Shown here piece after piece: positions 1 through 8,526 of a DNA stretch of 64,000 nt (its first letter is position 1; the number at the start of each line of letters is the position of its first letter). Under the pieces are notes generated by a model, which did no database searches, was not told the origin of the DNA, and saw only the letters and a list, made by a program, of their open reading frames with translations. Made by a program: the position numbers and the translations under genes. The DNA lies in the NCBI GenBank assembly GCA_039636785.1, contig CP144169.1:4243195-4307194 (forward strand). Direction: 5' to 3'. Origin of the DNA: Micrococcaceae bacterium Sec5.7. Its GTDB lineage: Bacteria; Actinomycetota; Actinomycetes; Actinomycetales; Micrococcaceae.

Positions 1-942
1 ACCTCGACCCCGGTTGGGGTCGCCCCGCCAACACCGAGTGACGTGATCGTGCTGCCGGGAAGCCAGAGCGGACTCGGCTCCATATTCAGGGCACTGGTCG
101 GCAGCGGGCAGCCCCTGCTCATGGAATCCCCGACATACTGGGGAGCCATCCTGGCTGCAGCGCAAGCCGGCGTCCGCGTCATCCCGGTGCCCAGCGGGCC
201 CGACGGACCCGACCCGGAAGAGTTGGCCCGAGCCTTCGAGGAGACCGGTGCACGGATGTTTTATGCACAACCGAGCTATGCGAACCCCACTGGAGCGCAA
301 TGGCCCGCCCGGCGGGCCGAACAAGTCCTGGCCGTCGTGCGCGAGCACAGCGCGTTCCTCGTTGAAGACGACTGGGCGCACGACTTCGGTATCACCACAA
401 CGCCTGCCCCCGTTGGCGCGCGCGACGATTCCGGCCACGTCGTCTACCTTCGCTCGCTGACGAAGAGCGTATCCCCGGCCATCCGCGTTGCAGCGGTCAT
501 CGCCCGCGGCCCGGCGCGTGAACGCATCCTTGCCGACCGCGGAGCCGAATCGATGTATGTCAGCGGCCTTCTCCAGGCCGCAGCACTCGATGTCGTCACA
601 CAGCCTGCCTGGCAGACGCATATGCGCAGCCTCCGCCACCAGCTCCAATCACGCCGCGACCTTCTCGTCACGAGCCTGCGCGAGCACGCCCCCCAGGCCC
701 ACATCAGCCACATTCCAAAGGGAGGACTGAACCTCTGGGTACGTCTGCCCGACGGGACCGACCTCGAACGGCTGACCCGCGACTGCGAGAGTGCTGGGGT
801 CATCATCGCCGCTGGCACCGAATGGTTCCCGGCCGAACCTGCGGGCCCGTTCATCCGACTCAATTACGCGGGACCGAACCCTGGCGCGTTCCCGGAAGGT
901 GCGCGCATCATCGGCCAGTCAATCCAACGCAACAGCCTCTAG
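1..942 (+). CDS. PLP-dependent aminotransferase domain, MocR-like (5' end outside window)
   Basis: The reading frame is open from base 1, so this is the C-terminal part of a longer protein; the first in-frame GTG at 43 is probably internal. It is a fold-type I PLP enzyme: the Schiff-base lysine is in SLTKSVSP (K141 counted from the GTG), preceded by the YANPTG turn and the VEDDWAHDFG strand holding the cofactor-binding Asp. The ending (RLNYAGPNP) resembles aminotransferase domains fused behind a GntR helix-turn-helix in MocR/PdxR regulators. Whether the missing N-terminus carries that DNA-binding domain cannot be seen, so a free aminotransferase is the alternative. A strong hairpin follows the stop. 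Confidence 0.8.
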   Translation, partial: TSTPVGVAPPTPSDVIVLPGSQSGLGSIFRALVGSGQPLLMESPTYWGAILAAAQAGVRVIPVPSGPDGPDPEELARAFEETGARMFYAQPSYANPTGAQWPARRAEQVLAVVREHSAFLVEDDWAHDFGITTTPAPVGARDDSGHVVYLRSLTKSVSPAIRVAAVIARGPARERILADRGAESMYVSGLLQAAALDVVTQPAWQTHMRSLRHQLQSRRDLLVTSLREHAPQAHISHIPKGGLNLWVRLPDGTDLERLTRDCESAGVIIAAGTEWFPAEPAGPFIRLNYAGPNPGAFPEGARIIGQSIQRNSL

Positions 943-957
943 AAACTGGGCAGAGAC

Positions 958-1001
958 GCCGAAGGCCCTGGTCCGGATAGATCTGGACCAGGGCCTTCGG
1001 C
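958..1001 (+). terminator. 17-bp perfect hairpin, probable terminator
   Basis: Bases 958-974 and 985-1001 are perfect reverse complements (core GGCCCTGGTCC / GGACCAGGGCC) with a 10-nt loop, 15 bases after the stop of the aminotransferase gene. There is no long T tract, which is common for actinobacterial terminators. Position and stability favour transcription termination. Confidence 0.75.
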
Positions 1002-1096
1002 AGGTTAGGCTCAGGGATTATCCGTGAGCGTTGCAACCACCCTTGGAATTCACCTATCCCGGCGCCACACATGACGGCCTCGGTACCATGTGAGGC

Positions 1097-1443
1097 ATGG
1101 CATGGGAGGATCCGGACCACCAGCTGTTGGGCGCTTTGGGCGGCCGACTGCGCCGAGCACGTGCTGCATCATTTTGAGGAGCAGCGGCCTGAGGACAGCA
1201 GGGCCCGTGACGCCATTGAAGCTGCGCGGGCCTGGACCCGCGGCGAGATCTCGATATCCCAGGCACGCGCCATAGCGCTGGTTGCCCATGCGGCTGCCAC
1301 CCGGTGACCAAGCTGCCGCCGACCACGCTACCGCGGCCGAGCACGACTGGCAGTACAGCCTCCTGCCGGAGCATCTTAGGTCAGAAGGATTCCCTGCCCT
1401 GACCGCCCTGCCGCCAGGACCGCCCCGCCGCCCGATACCGTGA
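1097..1443 (+). pseudogene. Frameshifted 'putative immunity protein' family gene
   Basis: Three overlapping pieces in three frames add up to one helical protein. The ATG at 1097 opens MAWEDPDHQLL. After a shift near 1130 the frame containing LWAADCAEHVLHHFEEQ and DAIEAARAWTRGE reads to a stop at 1305. A third frame from 1306 reads DQAAADHATAAEHDWQYSLL and LPEHLR and stops at 1443. The Trp-rich AxxCAExVL..F...P.D.RPR.AI.A.RAW pattern recalls a family annotated as putative immunity proteins in actinobacteria. At least two frameshifts make a functional product unlikely. The family assignment is from memory of the pattern; the frameshifts are read directly. Confidence 0.6.
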
Positions 1444-1479
1444 AGGCTGCCAGCCCGCCGGCCGCGGCGAAGCCCAGAG

Positions 1480-2508
1480 CTAAACCGCCCGCCGAGCCCA
1501 CCCGATCAGCTGATCGCTCAGGTCCATAAACCCCTGATCAACCACCTGCAGCCCAGGGTGAGCGTCGTGCCATTGCACAATCTCCCTGGCCCCGTCCGAG
1601 AACGGAATCGACGCATTGAACCCCGGCACCAGCGACTTGATCTTGGTGTTGTCGAACACCACCGAGTGCGCCCTGTCCCCAAGCAGCCCAGGGCCTCGGG
1701 ACGGATCGTGGGCGGCGATGGTCTCCGAGGCGACGTGGACCAGTTCCGGCCCGGGAACGCCGGCAGCTCGGGCAAAGAGCCGGTACACCTGGTCCCACGG
1801 CAGGTACTCGTCCGAGGTGATGGTGTAGCTCTCGCCCACCGCCTGCGGACGGCCCAGCAGGCCAACAAACGCCTTGGCGAAATCACGGCTGTGCGTCAGC
1901 GTCCACAAGGATGTACCGTCACCATGAACGAGTACAGGCAGCCCGCACCGCATCCTGTGGATGTCCGTCCAGCCGCCCAGCAGGGCAATCCTGCTGCGGT
2001 CATAGGTATGCGAGGGACGCACCACAGTGACCGGAAAGTTCTCGTCCCGGTACGCCCTGAACAGCAGATCCTCACACGCGATCTTGTCCCGCGAGTACTG
2101 CCAGAACGGGTTGCGCAGGGGAGTGGATTCCAGAATGGGGAGCCGCGCAGGCGGCTTCTGATACGCCGACGCGGAACTGATAAATACATACTGCCCCGTC
2201 CGGCCGCGGAACTGCTCGATCCCGGCCGCAGCGTGTTCCCGAGTGAACGAGATAAAGTCCGCGACGGCGTCGAACTCCCTTCCGCGAAGCACCTCACGGA
2301 CCGCGCCGGCATCGCGGACGTCCGCGTGCAGCACCTCGGCACCCTCAGGCGCCGGACGGTCCGGTGATTTTCCGCGGTTGAGGATGGTGAGGCGGTGGCC
2401 AAGCGCGACGGCGTGCTCCGCCGCCGCCGCGCTGATCACCCCGGTTCCGCCGATGAACAGGATGTTCCGCGGCGCCACGGTCTCGCTTGCCGGACTCACC
2501 ATTGTCAC
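1480..2508 (-). CDS. NAD-dependent epimerase/dehydratase (extended SDR)
   Basis: A 342-residue Rossmann protein of the extended short-chain dehydrogenase superfamily. The N-terminal dinucleotide motif reads FIGGTGVISAAAAEHA, an atypical GGxGxxxxxA form seen in isoflavone-reductase/RNA-binding-like SDRs. A Ser-rich strand (FISSASAY) precedes the active-site YSRDK, which supplies the Tyr and Lys. The start is the GTG at 2508, overlapping the stop of the upstream aldo-keto reductase (GTGA); the ATG at 2502 is an alternative. The overlap implies cotranslation with the reductase. The substrate is unknown; a sugar or small carbonyl compound is likely from the neighbours. Confidence 0.85.
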   Translation of the reverse strand: MTMVSPASETVAPRNILFIGGTGVISAAAAEHAVALGHRLTILNRGKSPDRPAPEGAEVLHADVRDAGAVREVLRGREFDAVADFISFTREHAAAGIEQFRGRTGQYVFISSASAYQKPPARLPILESTPLRNPFWQYSRDKIACEDLLFRAYRDENFPVTVVRPSHTYDRSRIALLGGWTDIHRMRCGLPVLVHGDGTSLWTLTHSRDFAKAFVGLLGRPQAVGESYTITSDEYLPWDQVYRLFARAAGVPGPELVHVASETIAAHDPSRGPGLLGDRAHSVVFDNTKIKSLVPGFNASIPFSDGAREIVQWHDAHPGLQVVDQGFMDLSDQLIGWARRAV

Positions 2509-3476
2509 CAGGCATAGTCTTCCGGCGCGGTGCGGTGCCCCGGGAAGATGTGGTCGAGGCGCTTGAGCGCATCGGTGTCCAGCGTGACATCAAGAGCCCG
2601 GATGGCGGCGTCGAGCTGTCCCTGGGTGCGCGGCCCCACGATCGGTGCGGTCACCGCAGGCTGATGGAGCAGCCAGGCGAGGGCAACATCGCCGGGCTCT
2701 TGGCCCAGTTCGTCGGCGAAGTCCTCGTACTGTTGGATCTGGTCCTGATGGGTCTTGAGGGTTTCAAGCGCGCGTCCCTCCGCACGGCGTACGCCCTCGC
2801 GATCCTTCTTCAGCACGCCTCCCAGCAGGCCGCCGTGCAGCGGCGACCAGGGGATGAGGCCAAGGCCGTACTGCTGCGCAGCCGGGATGACCTCCAGCTC
2901 AACGTTGCGGGTGAGCAGGTTATAGATGGACTGCTCGCTTACCAGGCCGTTGTAGTTGCGGCGGGCGGCGGCCTCCTGGGCCTGGGCGATGTGCCAGCCG
3001 GCGAAGTTACTGCTCCCGGAGTATAGGATTTTGCCCTGCTGGACAGCGACGTCGATGGCCTGCCAGATCTCGTCCCACGGCGTATTCCGGTCCACGTGGT
3101 GGAACTGGTAGATGTCGATGTAGTCCGTCTGCAGGCGCTTGAGGCTGGCATCGAGGGCACGGCGGATATTCAGCGCTGAGAGCTTGGATTCATTGGGACG
3201 GTCCGTCATTCCGCCGTAGAGCTTGGTGGCCAGCACGGTGCGTTCGCGGCGCTCGCCGCCCTTGGCGAACCAGCGGCCCAGGATTTCCTCGGTCCAGCCG
3301 CGGTGCTCGGTGCCGCCGTATACATTGGCGGTGTCGAAGAAGTTGATACCGGATTCCTGCGCCGAATCCATGATGGAATGCGCGTCGGTTTCCTCGGTCT
3401 GCGGGCCGAAGTTCATGGTGCCAAGGCACAGGCGTGAGACTTTCAGGCCGGAGCGGCCCAGATGGGTGTACTGCAT
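2505..3476 (-). CDS. Aldo/keto reductase
   Basis: NADPH-dependent reductase of carbonyl compounds, 323 residues, TIM-barrel AKR family (closest in style to the YghZ/voltage-channel-beta group). The catalytic tetrad is visible: Asp and Tyr in FFDTANVYGG, Lys in LATKLYG and His in YQFHHVDR. The C-terminal IVGPRTQGQLD segment binds the cofactor phosphate in the family. It is the middle gene of a three-gene run on the minus strand (AKR, AKR, SDR); its stop overlaps the SDR start. The run reads away from the MmyB-type regulator at 4580, which may control it. Confidence 0.92.
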   Translation of the reverse strand: MQYTHLGRSGLKVSRLCLGTMNFGPQTEETDAHSIMDSAQESGINFFDTANVYGGTEHRGWTEEILGRWFAKGGERRERTVLATKLYGGMTDRPNESKLSALNIRRALDASLKRLQTDYIDIYQFHHVDRNTPWDEIWQAIDVAVQQGKILYSGSSNFAGWHIAQAQEAAARRNYNGLVSEQSIYNLLTRNVELEVIPAAQQYGLGLIPWSPLHGGLLGGVLKKDREGVRRAEGRALETLKTHQDQIQQYEDFADELGQEPGDVALAWLLHQPAVTAPIVGPRTQGQLDAAIRALDVTLDTDALKRLDHIFPGHRTAPEDYAW

Positions 3477-3523
3477 GGTGGTGTGGTCCTTTGGCTCGAT
3501 TGAAGCGGTTTGATTTGGCTGGT

Positions 3524-4384
3524 TTAGAGCTGGGTGAATGCCGCGACGGCGGGGTCAGCACCCACGCGGGCACGGGACTCCAGCGCCGTGACGGAGTCCA
3601 GTTCGGCGGCCGTCAGCGTGAGGGATGCAGCGGCGAGGTTCTCCCGCATGCGCGTGGAATCGGCGGACTTGGGGATGACGATGGTTCCCGCCGCGAGGTG
3701 CCAGGCGAGGACAACCTGCGCAGTGGTGGCGTTGTGAGCGGCGGCAACGGCGGTGACGGCATTGCCGTTGAGGTCGCCGCCCTGGCCCAGCGGGCTGTAG
3801 GCCTCCACGGCGATTCCGTGCGAGCGGCCCTTGGCTGCCAGTTCGGCCTGCTGGAAGCTTGGGTGCAGCTCGATCTGGTTGACGGCGGGCACGGTTTCCG
3901 CGGCTGCCAGCAGGGTGTCCAGATGGTCCGCCAGGAAATTGGAGACGCCGATCGCCCGGATCTGGTTGTTTGCGTACAGCCGTTCCATTGCCTTCCACGC
4001 GTCGGTGAAAAGTCCCTGCGACGGCACCGGCCAGTGGATCAGGTAGAGGTCAACATAGTCGAGCCCCAATGCCTTCCGGCTGTTCTGGAATGCTTCCTGG
4101 GCCTGGCCATGCTCGCCGTTGCGCAGCTTGGTGGTGATAAACAGTTCCTCGCGCGGGATTCCGGCGGCGGCGATCGCGGCTCCCACCCCGGCCTCGTTGC
4201 GGTAGGCGGCGGCCGTATCGATGTGGCGGTAGCCGGCCTCGAGTGCGTCCTCCACGATCCGCTGGGTTTCTTCCGGCGGGACCTGGAATACGCCGAAGCC
4301 GAGCTGCGGGATGACGACGCCGTTGTTGAGGGTCAGCCCGGGGATCTCAAGCGGCTGCGTGGAGGTTTCGGATGACTGGGACAT
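3524..4384 (-). CDS. Aldo/keto reductase, 2,5-diketo-gluconate reductase type
   Basis: A 286-residue AKR of the small (AKR5-like) subfamily. Signature elements are GFGVFQVP, the Asp/Tyr pair in HIDTAAAYRNE, Lys in ITTKLRN, His in LYLIHWPVP, and VIPKSADSTR near the C-terminus for cofactor binding. The start at 4384 is chosen because GAGGAG lies 8 bases upstream; the longer open frame to 4483 has no such site. It reads divergently from the regulator at 4580 and is followed 47 bases later by a second AKR, suggesting one transcript. Physiological substrate unknown; diketo-gluconate or generic aldehydes are plausible. Confidence 0.9.
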   Translation of the reverse strand: MSQSSETSTQPLEIPGLTLNNGVVIPQLGFGVFQVPPEETQRIVEDALEAGYRHIDTAAAYRNEAGVGAAIAAAGIPREELFITTKLRNGEHGQAQEAFQNSRKALGLDYVDLYLIHWPVPSQGLFTDAWKAMERLYANNQIRAIGVSNFLADHLDTLLAAAETVPAVNQIELHPSFQQAELAAKGRSHGIAVEAYSPLGQGGDLNGNAVTAVAAAHNATTAQVVLAWHLAAGTIVIPKSADSTRMRENLAAASLTLTAAELDSVTALESRARVGADPAVAAFTQL

Positions 4385-4579
4385 TGGTGGCGCTCCTCGG
4401 GTGCGTCTCGTGCGGATGGGGCTGTGTATGAATGGGCCGCGGCGGAAACCGCTTTCAGCAGGCTCTGCATTGAGCCTATGCACTTTCGCCGGCAGAGTCA
4501 GTAGTTGTGGCTGTTCGTGATTTTCCTAGGACTGGCAGACCTACCTTCGTTGTAGAAAGGCGCCGGTCAGAGGGGCACA
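4385..4579. promoter_or_regulatory. Divergent promoter region, AKR operon / MmyB-type regulator
   Basis: The 195-base gap separates head-to-head starts of the AKR operon and the regulator. It must hold both promoters. No clear long inverted repeat was seen, so no operator is proposed. Confidence 0.5.
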
Positions 4580-5560
4580 ATGGATGGCATGGGTCAGAGC
4601 GCCGAGTTTGGAAAATTCCTGAAGGCAATGCGGTCCCGGCTGAGGCCGGAGGATGCCGGGGTTGCCGAAACAGCCGGTGCGCGGCGGGTTCCCGGGCTCC
4701 GCCGCGAGGAGGTCGCGCGGCTGGCAGACGTCAGCACTGATTACTACACCAGGCTGGAGCAAGGGCGGAATATCCACCCCTCGCGTGCGGTGCTCGACTC
4801 GGTGGCCCGCGCGCTGCGGCTCGATTCCGGCGAGCAGGCGCACATGATGGATCTGCTGGAGCACTGCGCGGAGTCGGCCCGTTCGCCCGTTCCGGTACAG
4901 GGCGTGCGGCCGGCGCTGCGCCAGCTCCTTGACGCCGTCGGGGACATCCCGGCACTGGTGCTTGGCCGCCGCACCGATGTGCTGGCCGGCAACCGCATGG
5001 CATTCCTGCTCTTTGCCGACTTCCCCGGGCTGCCTGCGGGGAAGCGGAACCTGACCCGCTGGCTCATCCTCGATCCGGTTGCGCGGGAGCTCTTCCGTGA
5101 CTGGAAAACTGTGGCAGCAGAGGCCGCGGGCGCTCTGCGCGTTGATGTGGGCAGGCACCCCAACGACGCCCAGGCCAACCAGCTGGTGGGGGAGCTCGCC
5201 GTGCACAGCGAGCATTTCCGGCAGTGGTGGGTAGGGCACAGGATAGGCACGCGGTCCGCTGGCAGCGTGCGCCTCCATCACCCCGCCGTCGGGGATCTGG
5301 AACTGAACTTCGAAAACCTTGTCCTGCCGGACGATCCGGACCAGATGCTGCGGGTGTACTCCGCTAAACCGGGATCGCCGTCGGCCGATGCGCTGACGCT
5401 GCTGAGCAGCTTTGGCTTGCCGGAATCGCGCTCGACGGCGGGTGGGGCTCCCAGCCCCGGCGCACCACGGGCTCGTGGCTCTGTTTCCGCCCCGGCGGAC
5501 GCCGCCGATGCGTCCACCGCTTCCCCCGCCACCGGGGTGCAGGGCAGCGAACGTCCCTGA
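4580..5560 (+). CDS. XRE-family regulator with MmyB-like ligand-binding domain
   Basis: A 326-residue transcription factor. Residues ~10-80 form the helix-turn-helix (GLRREEVARLADVSTDYYTRLEQGR), nearly identical in style to actinobacterial regulators of this class. Residues ~105-265 match the MmyB-like domain (NRMAFLLFADFPG, RNLTRWLILDPVARELFRDW, LHHPAVGDLELNFE, LVLPDDPDQMLRVY), a PAS-like fold thought to bind a hydrophobic ligand. The start at 4580 has AGAGGGG about 5 bases upstream. The C-terminal ~50 residues are Pro/Ala/Ser-rich and unstructured, longer than usual. In many actinobacteria such regulators sit divergent to the SDR or AKR genes they control, as here. Confidence 0.9.
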   Translation: MDGMGQSAEFGKFLKAMRSRLRPEDAGVAETAGARRVPGLRREEVARLADVSTDYYTRLEQGRNIHPSRAVLDSVARALRLDSGEQAHMMDLLEHCAESARSPVPVQGVRPALRQLLDAVGDIPALVLGRRTDVLAGNRMAFLLFADFPGLPAGKRNLTRWLILDPVARELFRDWKTVAAEAAGALRVDVGRHPNDAQANQLVGELAVHSEHFRQWWVGHRIGTRSAGSVRLHHPAVGDLELNFENLVLPDDPDQMLRVYSAKPGSPSADALTLLSSFGLPESRSTAGGAPSPGAPRARGSVSAPADAADASTASPATGVQGSERP

Positions 5561-5686
5561 GGTCCCGGCCTGTGCTGGTGCCCAGCCGAGGGGGGCGATT
5601 CTGGCCAGTCGAACATTGGGCCGACAGGCACTTTTCCCTAGGCTTGTTGAAGACCTTTTCTTCGACACCAAGGATGAGATTCAACG

Positions 5687-5872
5687 ATGAAACGCATCGC
5701 ATTACTGAGAGAGCGGGTTTCGCCCGCCGGGACCACCGGATCCCATTGCCCCGCGTCAGGACTCTGGAGCCCGGACGCCGAACCGCATGCGGTCCAGACC
5801 TTCTTCGAAGGGCATGTTTTTCCGACTCACAACGGAACGCCGACGGTGTGGCGCCGCCGAACGGAAGGCTAG
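5687..5872 (+). CDS. Small conserved-looking Cys protein (61 aa), function unknown
   Basis: A 61-residue protein starting MKRIALLRERVSPAG, with CPASGLWSP in the centre and FFEGHVFPTHNGTPTVW near the end. The layout (basic start, CPxSGxW turn, Phe-Glu-Gly...Phe-Pro...Gly...Trp) resembles small ribbon-like proteins whose cysteine-containing loop precedes a beta strand, but I cannot name the family. AAGGA lies about 11 bases before the ATG. It stands alone between the MmyB-type regulator and the ketoacyl synthase on the same strand. Only one Cys is visible, so a complete zinc site would need a partner. Confidence 0.5.
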   Translation: MKRIALLRERVSPAGTTGSHCPASGLWSPDAEPHAVQTFFEGHVFPTHNGTPTVWRRRTEG

Positions 5873-6044
5873 CGCCCCTTCCCGCGAAATGATGCCCATG
5901 GGACGTGAAAGCCGTGCCAGCAGGTCACAAAACGCGGGCGTTCGGACCAGAGGCCAATCCATGGAAGGGTTTCTGCAGAAGTACCCGCGACGGGCCGATG
6001 CCGGACCGCCGCAGGCCCAACGGAAATTCGGGAGCGTGGTTTTA

Positions 6045-7268
6045 GTGTCCGGAGTCGTACCCGCAGTTGTCGTCACCGGTCTGGGGGCCGTCACCCCAGT
6101 CGGGGCAACAGCCGGGGAGACCTGGTCGGCGCTGCTGGCCGGCCACTCCGGAATCGCCCTGCTCGAAGAAAGCTGGGCGCAGGAACTGCCGGTCCGCATG
6201 GCAGGCCGCGTCTCGCTGGACTTGACCTCGGCGCTCACCACACCGGAGATAAAGAGGATGGACCGCCCCGCGCAGCTGGCCCTAATCGCCGCCCGGGAGG
6301 CATGGGCGCAGTCCGGGCGTCCGGAGATGGACCCGGAGCGACTCGCCGTCGTAATTGGCTCCGGCTACGGCGGGCTGGACACCGCCGTGGCACAGACCCG
6401 GACACTGGATGGCAGCGGATCCCGCCGCGTTTCGCCCCACACCCTCACGAGGATCATGGTCAACGCCCCTTCGGCCTGGGTCTCCATCGACGTCGGCGCG
6501 CGAGGCGGTGCGCGGACGCCCGTGAGCGCGTGTGCCTCCGGCGCCGAAGCGATCGCGCAGGCAGCCGACATGATTCGGCTGGGAGCCGCTGACGTTGTCA
6601 TCGCAGGCGGTGTGGACTCCTGTGTGAACGGACTGACGATCAGCGGCTTTTCGCAGATCCGGGCGCTGTCCACCCGCAACCAGGAACCGCAGGCAGCATC
6701 GCGGCCCTTCGACCGGGACCGGGACGGGTTTGTGATGGCCGAGGGCGCAGGCATCATGGTTCTTGAAAGCGAGGAACATGCGCGGGCGCGCGGCGCAAAG
6801 ATCCTGGGAATCATCGCGGGCAGTGCCGTAATGTCCGACGCCGTGGACATCGTGGCGGCCGATCCTGCAATACAGCGCCGCGTGATGCAGAAAGCGCTCG
6901 CGGCCGCAGACCTCACCGGGCAGGACGTCGGATTTGTGCATGCCCACGCGACGTCCACCCCGGTGGGGGATCGGCTGGAGGCCCACGCCATCAACGCCGT
7001 GGTGGGCAATCAGGTGCAAGTAACGTCAACGAAGTCACTTACCGGGCACCTGTTGGGCGGGGCGGGGGCCCTCGGCGCCATCGTCACCCTGCAGGCGCTC
7101 CGATCCGGCTCCATCCCCGGAACACGGAATATTGAGAATCTCGATCCGGAAATTGGCCTCAACATCGTCACTGAGACAACTCACGGCGTTGCCAGGGCCG
7201 CGGGCATGGCCAACGCCTTCGGATTCGGCGGCCACAGCACGTCCCTGGTGATCACGGCTGCCAGTTAG
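6045..7268 (+). CDS. fabF: Beta-ketoacyl-ACP synthase II
   Basis: Condenses acyl-ACP with malonyl-ACP in fatty acid elongation. From the GTG at 6045 the protein is 407 residues, the usual KAS II length. The catalytic residues are all present: Cys163 in VSACASGAE, His301 in HAHATSTP, Lys330 and His335 in STKSLTGHLLGG; the GFGGHS glycine loop is near the C-terminus. The GTG is preferred because GGGAG lies about 10 bases before it and family similarity begins at VVVTGLGAVTP; the ATG at 5961 would add 28 unrelated residues. It stands alone, not in a fab operon, so a secondary or specialised synthase is possible. Confidence 0.88.
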   Translation: MSGVVPAVVVTGLGAVTPVGATAGETWSALLAGHSGIALLEESWAQELPVRMAGRVSLDLTSALTTPEIKRMDRPAQLALIAAREAWAQSGRPEMDPERLAVVIGSGYGGLDTAVAQTRTLDGSGSRRVSPHTLTRIMVNAPSAWVSIDVGARGGARTPVSACASGAEAIAQAADMIRLGAADVVIAGGVDSCVNGLTISGFSQIRALSTRNQEPQAASRPFDRDRDGFVMAEGAGIMVLESEEHARARGAKILGIIAGSAVMSDAVDIVAADPAIQRRVMQKALAAADLTGQDVGFVHAHATSTPVGDRLEAHAINAVVGNQVQVTSTKSLTGHLLGGAGALGAIVTLQALRSGSIPGTRNIENLDPEIGLNIVTETTHGVARAAGMANAFGFGGHSTSLVITAAS

Positions 7269-7315
7269 CTACCGAGGTTCGCTACCCAGGGCTGAGCACC
7301 GCGGACCCAAGACGG

Positions 7316-7350
7316 ACGACGACGGCGGAAGCGTCCGCCGCCATCGTCGT
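7316..7350. terminator. GC-rich hairpin between convergent genes
   Basis: GGCGGA at 7324-7329 pairs with TCCGCC at 7334-7339, and flanking GACGAC / GTCGT arms extend the stem with a small bulge. It lies between the ketoacyl synthase stop and the dodecin stop, where a bidirectional terminator is expected. Confidence 0.6.
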
Positions 7351-7364
7351 TCCGGAAATCGGAA

Positions 7365-7574
7365 TTAGCGTTCCAGACGGAACCCGAGCTTGATGGTCAC
7401 CTGCCAGTCGGCAACCTGACCGTCCTTGAGGTGCCCGCGGATTTCCTTGACCTCGAACCAGTCCAGGTTGCGCAGGGTCTTGGACGCCTCGGCGATGCCG
7501 TTACGGACGGCCGCGTCCACGCCTTCTTCCGAGGTGCCGACAATTTCAGAAATGCTGTACGTGTGATTGGACAA
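7365..7574 (-). CDS. Dodecin (flavin-binding dodecamer subunit)
   Basis: A 69-residue protein with the dodecin layout: SISEIVGTSEEGVDAAV, then the helix ending in LDWFEVKEIRG, then WQVTIKLGFRLER. Family members assemble into hollow dodecamers that store FMN or riboflavin; the Trp in NLDWFEV stacks on the isoalloxazine ring and the Gln in WQVTIK contacts it. The start is a TTG at 7574 with GAGGAG about 6 bases upstream. It is monocistronic and convergent with the ketoacyl synthase gene. Confidence 0.95.
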   Translation of the reverse strand: MSNHTYSISEIVGTSEEGVDAAVRNGIAEASKTLRNLDWFEVKEIRGHLKDGQVADWQVTIKLGFRLER

Positions 7575-7702
7575 CTTCGCTCCTCGTGATCGCCTTCGAT
7601 ACCCGGCTGCGGGCCGTCCCTGCAGATTATCGGACGGAGCGCGTGGGGACTAGGGGCAGGAGCCCTGATCTCTCGGTGACAGCGACAGCATCACTGCTCG
7701 GC

Positions 7703-8360
7703 TCAACCCCGGAGCGGCGTCCACCCTATCGGAAGGGGTCCACGGATTTCGGCTCTTCGCCGATCAGCTGCCACCGACCAGCCTTGTGCGGCTTGCGCGC
7801 CAGGCTCGCCCACAGGCCCGCGGGCCACCCTGAACCCGACGTGCAACGTCCTGGGGTCCGGCAACCTGATCGGATGCGGTCCAAGCGATGTCCGAGAGTG
7901 CCCCGTACGTTGGGTCGCGCGTCCCTGCACGGCAGGACCACTCCCACTCGGCCTCCGTCGGCAGCCGGAAGCCATCGGCGCTGACGTCCCAGGTGAACTC
8001 CCGTCCACGGAGCTGGTAGGCCGGTCTGAGCCCGGCTGTGGCCGACGCCTCGTTGCACCACTGCACCGCGTCGAACCAGGTGACCGGATGTGCCGGAGCT
8101 TTCGGTGACGGGCCCGGTGTATCAGCATCATCGAACCCTCTGCCCCAATCGGCCCACGTGACCTGAGTCTGCCCGATCTTGAAGGGACGCAGCGTGACTT
8201 CGCGAGAGGAACCGGACCGCGCATCGCGCAGCTCAACCGTGCCAGCGGGAATCGTGACCAGCCGGAAACCGATCGCTTTCATGTGTCGTGCGTACTCTCG
8301 GCGATCCGACTCGGGCAGCGTGAGGTCAGCAGATTCAAAGCCATGTCCCCAGCCTCCCAC
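7703..8360 (-). pseudogene. Formylglycine-generating-enzyme-like (SUMF1) gene with internal deletion
   Basis: The N-terminal 160 codons read as a normal FGE-sulfatase domain: FRLVTIPAGTVELRD, QTQVTWADW, HPVTWFDAVQWCNEAS, GFRLPTEAEWEWSCRAG and DIAWTASDQVAGPQDV. The sequence then jumps, out of frame, into GFRVARGPVGEP, the typical end of the same domain, running to a stop at 7703. The part that should lie between (the GNVWEW-type segment and the following strands) is absent, so an internal deletion has fused the two ends in different frames. In the N-terminal frame translation stops at 7764 after an unrelated tail. M27 (near 8282) is an alternative start. The product is unlikely to fold. Confidence 0.8.
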
Positions 8361-8526
8361 AAGGTTGAGCGGTCACAAACGGTCGATATCTTTAGTCCCA
8401 CTCACTAAACGCCGTGATTGCGGGGCCATTCCGTCCTGAACGATGTCCAAGCCGGGCATCGATAGCGTTTTACGGGTCAGCGGGCATGCGTGGGGGCTTT
8501 GTGCACGGCCCCGCCAATTTGTTGTC

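Noticed and set aside
1558..2367. 269-codon plus-strand frame
   Set aside because: Antisense to the SDR gene with its intact motifs.
4541..5671. 376-codon open frame on the minus strand
   Set aside because: It lies antisense to the MmyB-type regulator, is Arg/Gly/Pro-rich with no domain, and arises from GC-rich third positions.
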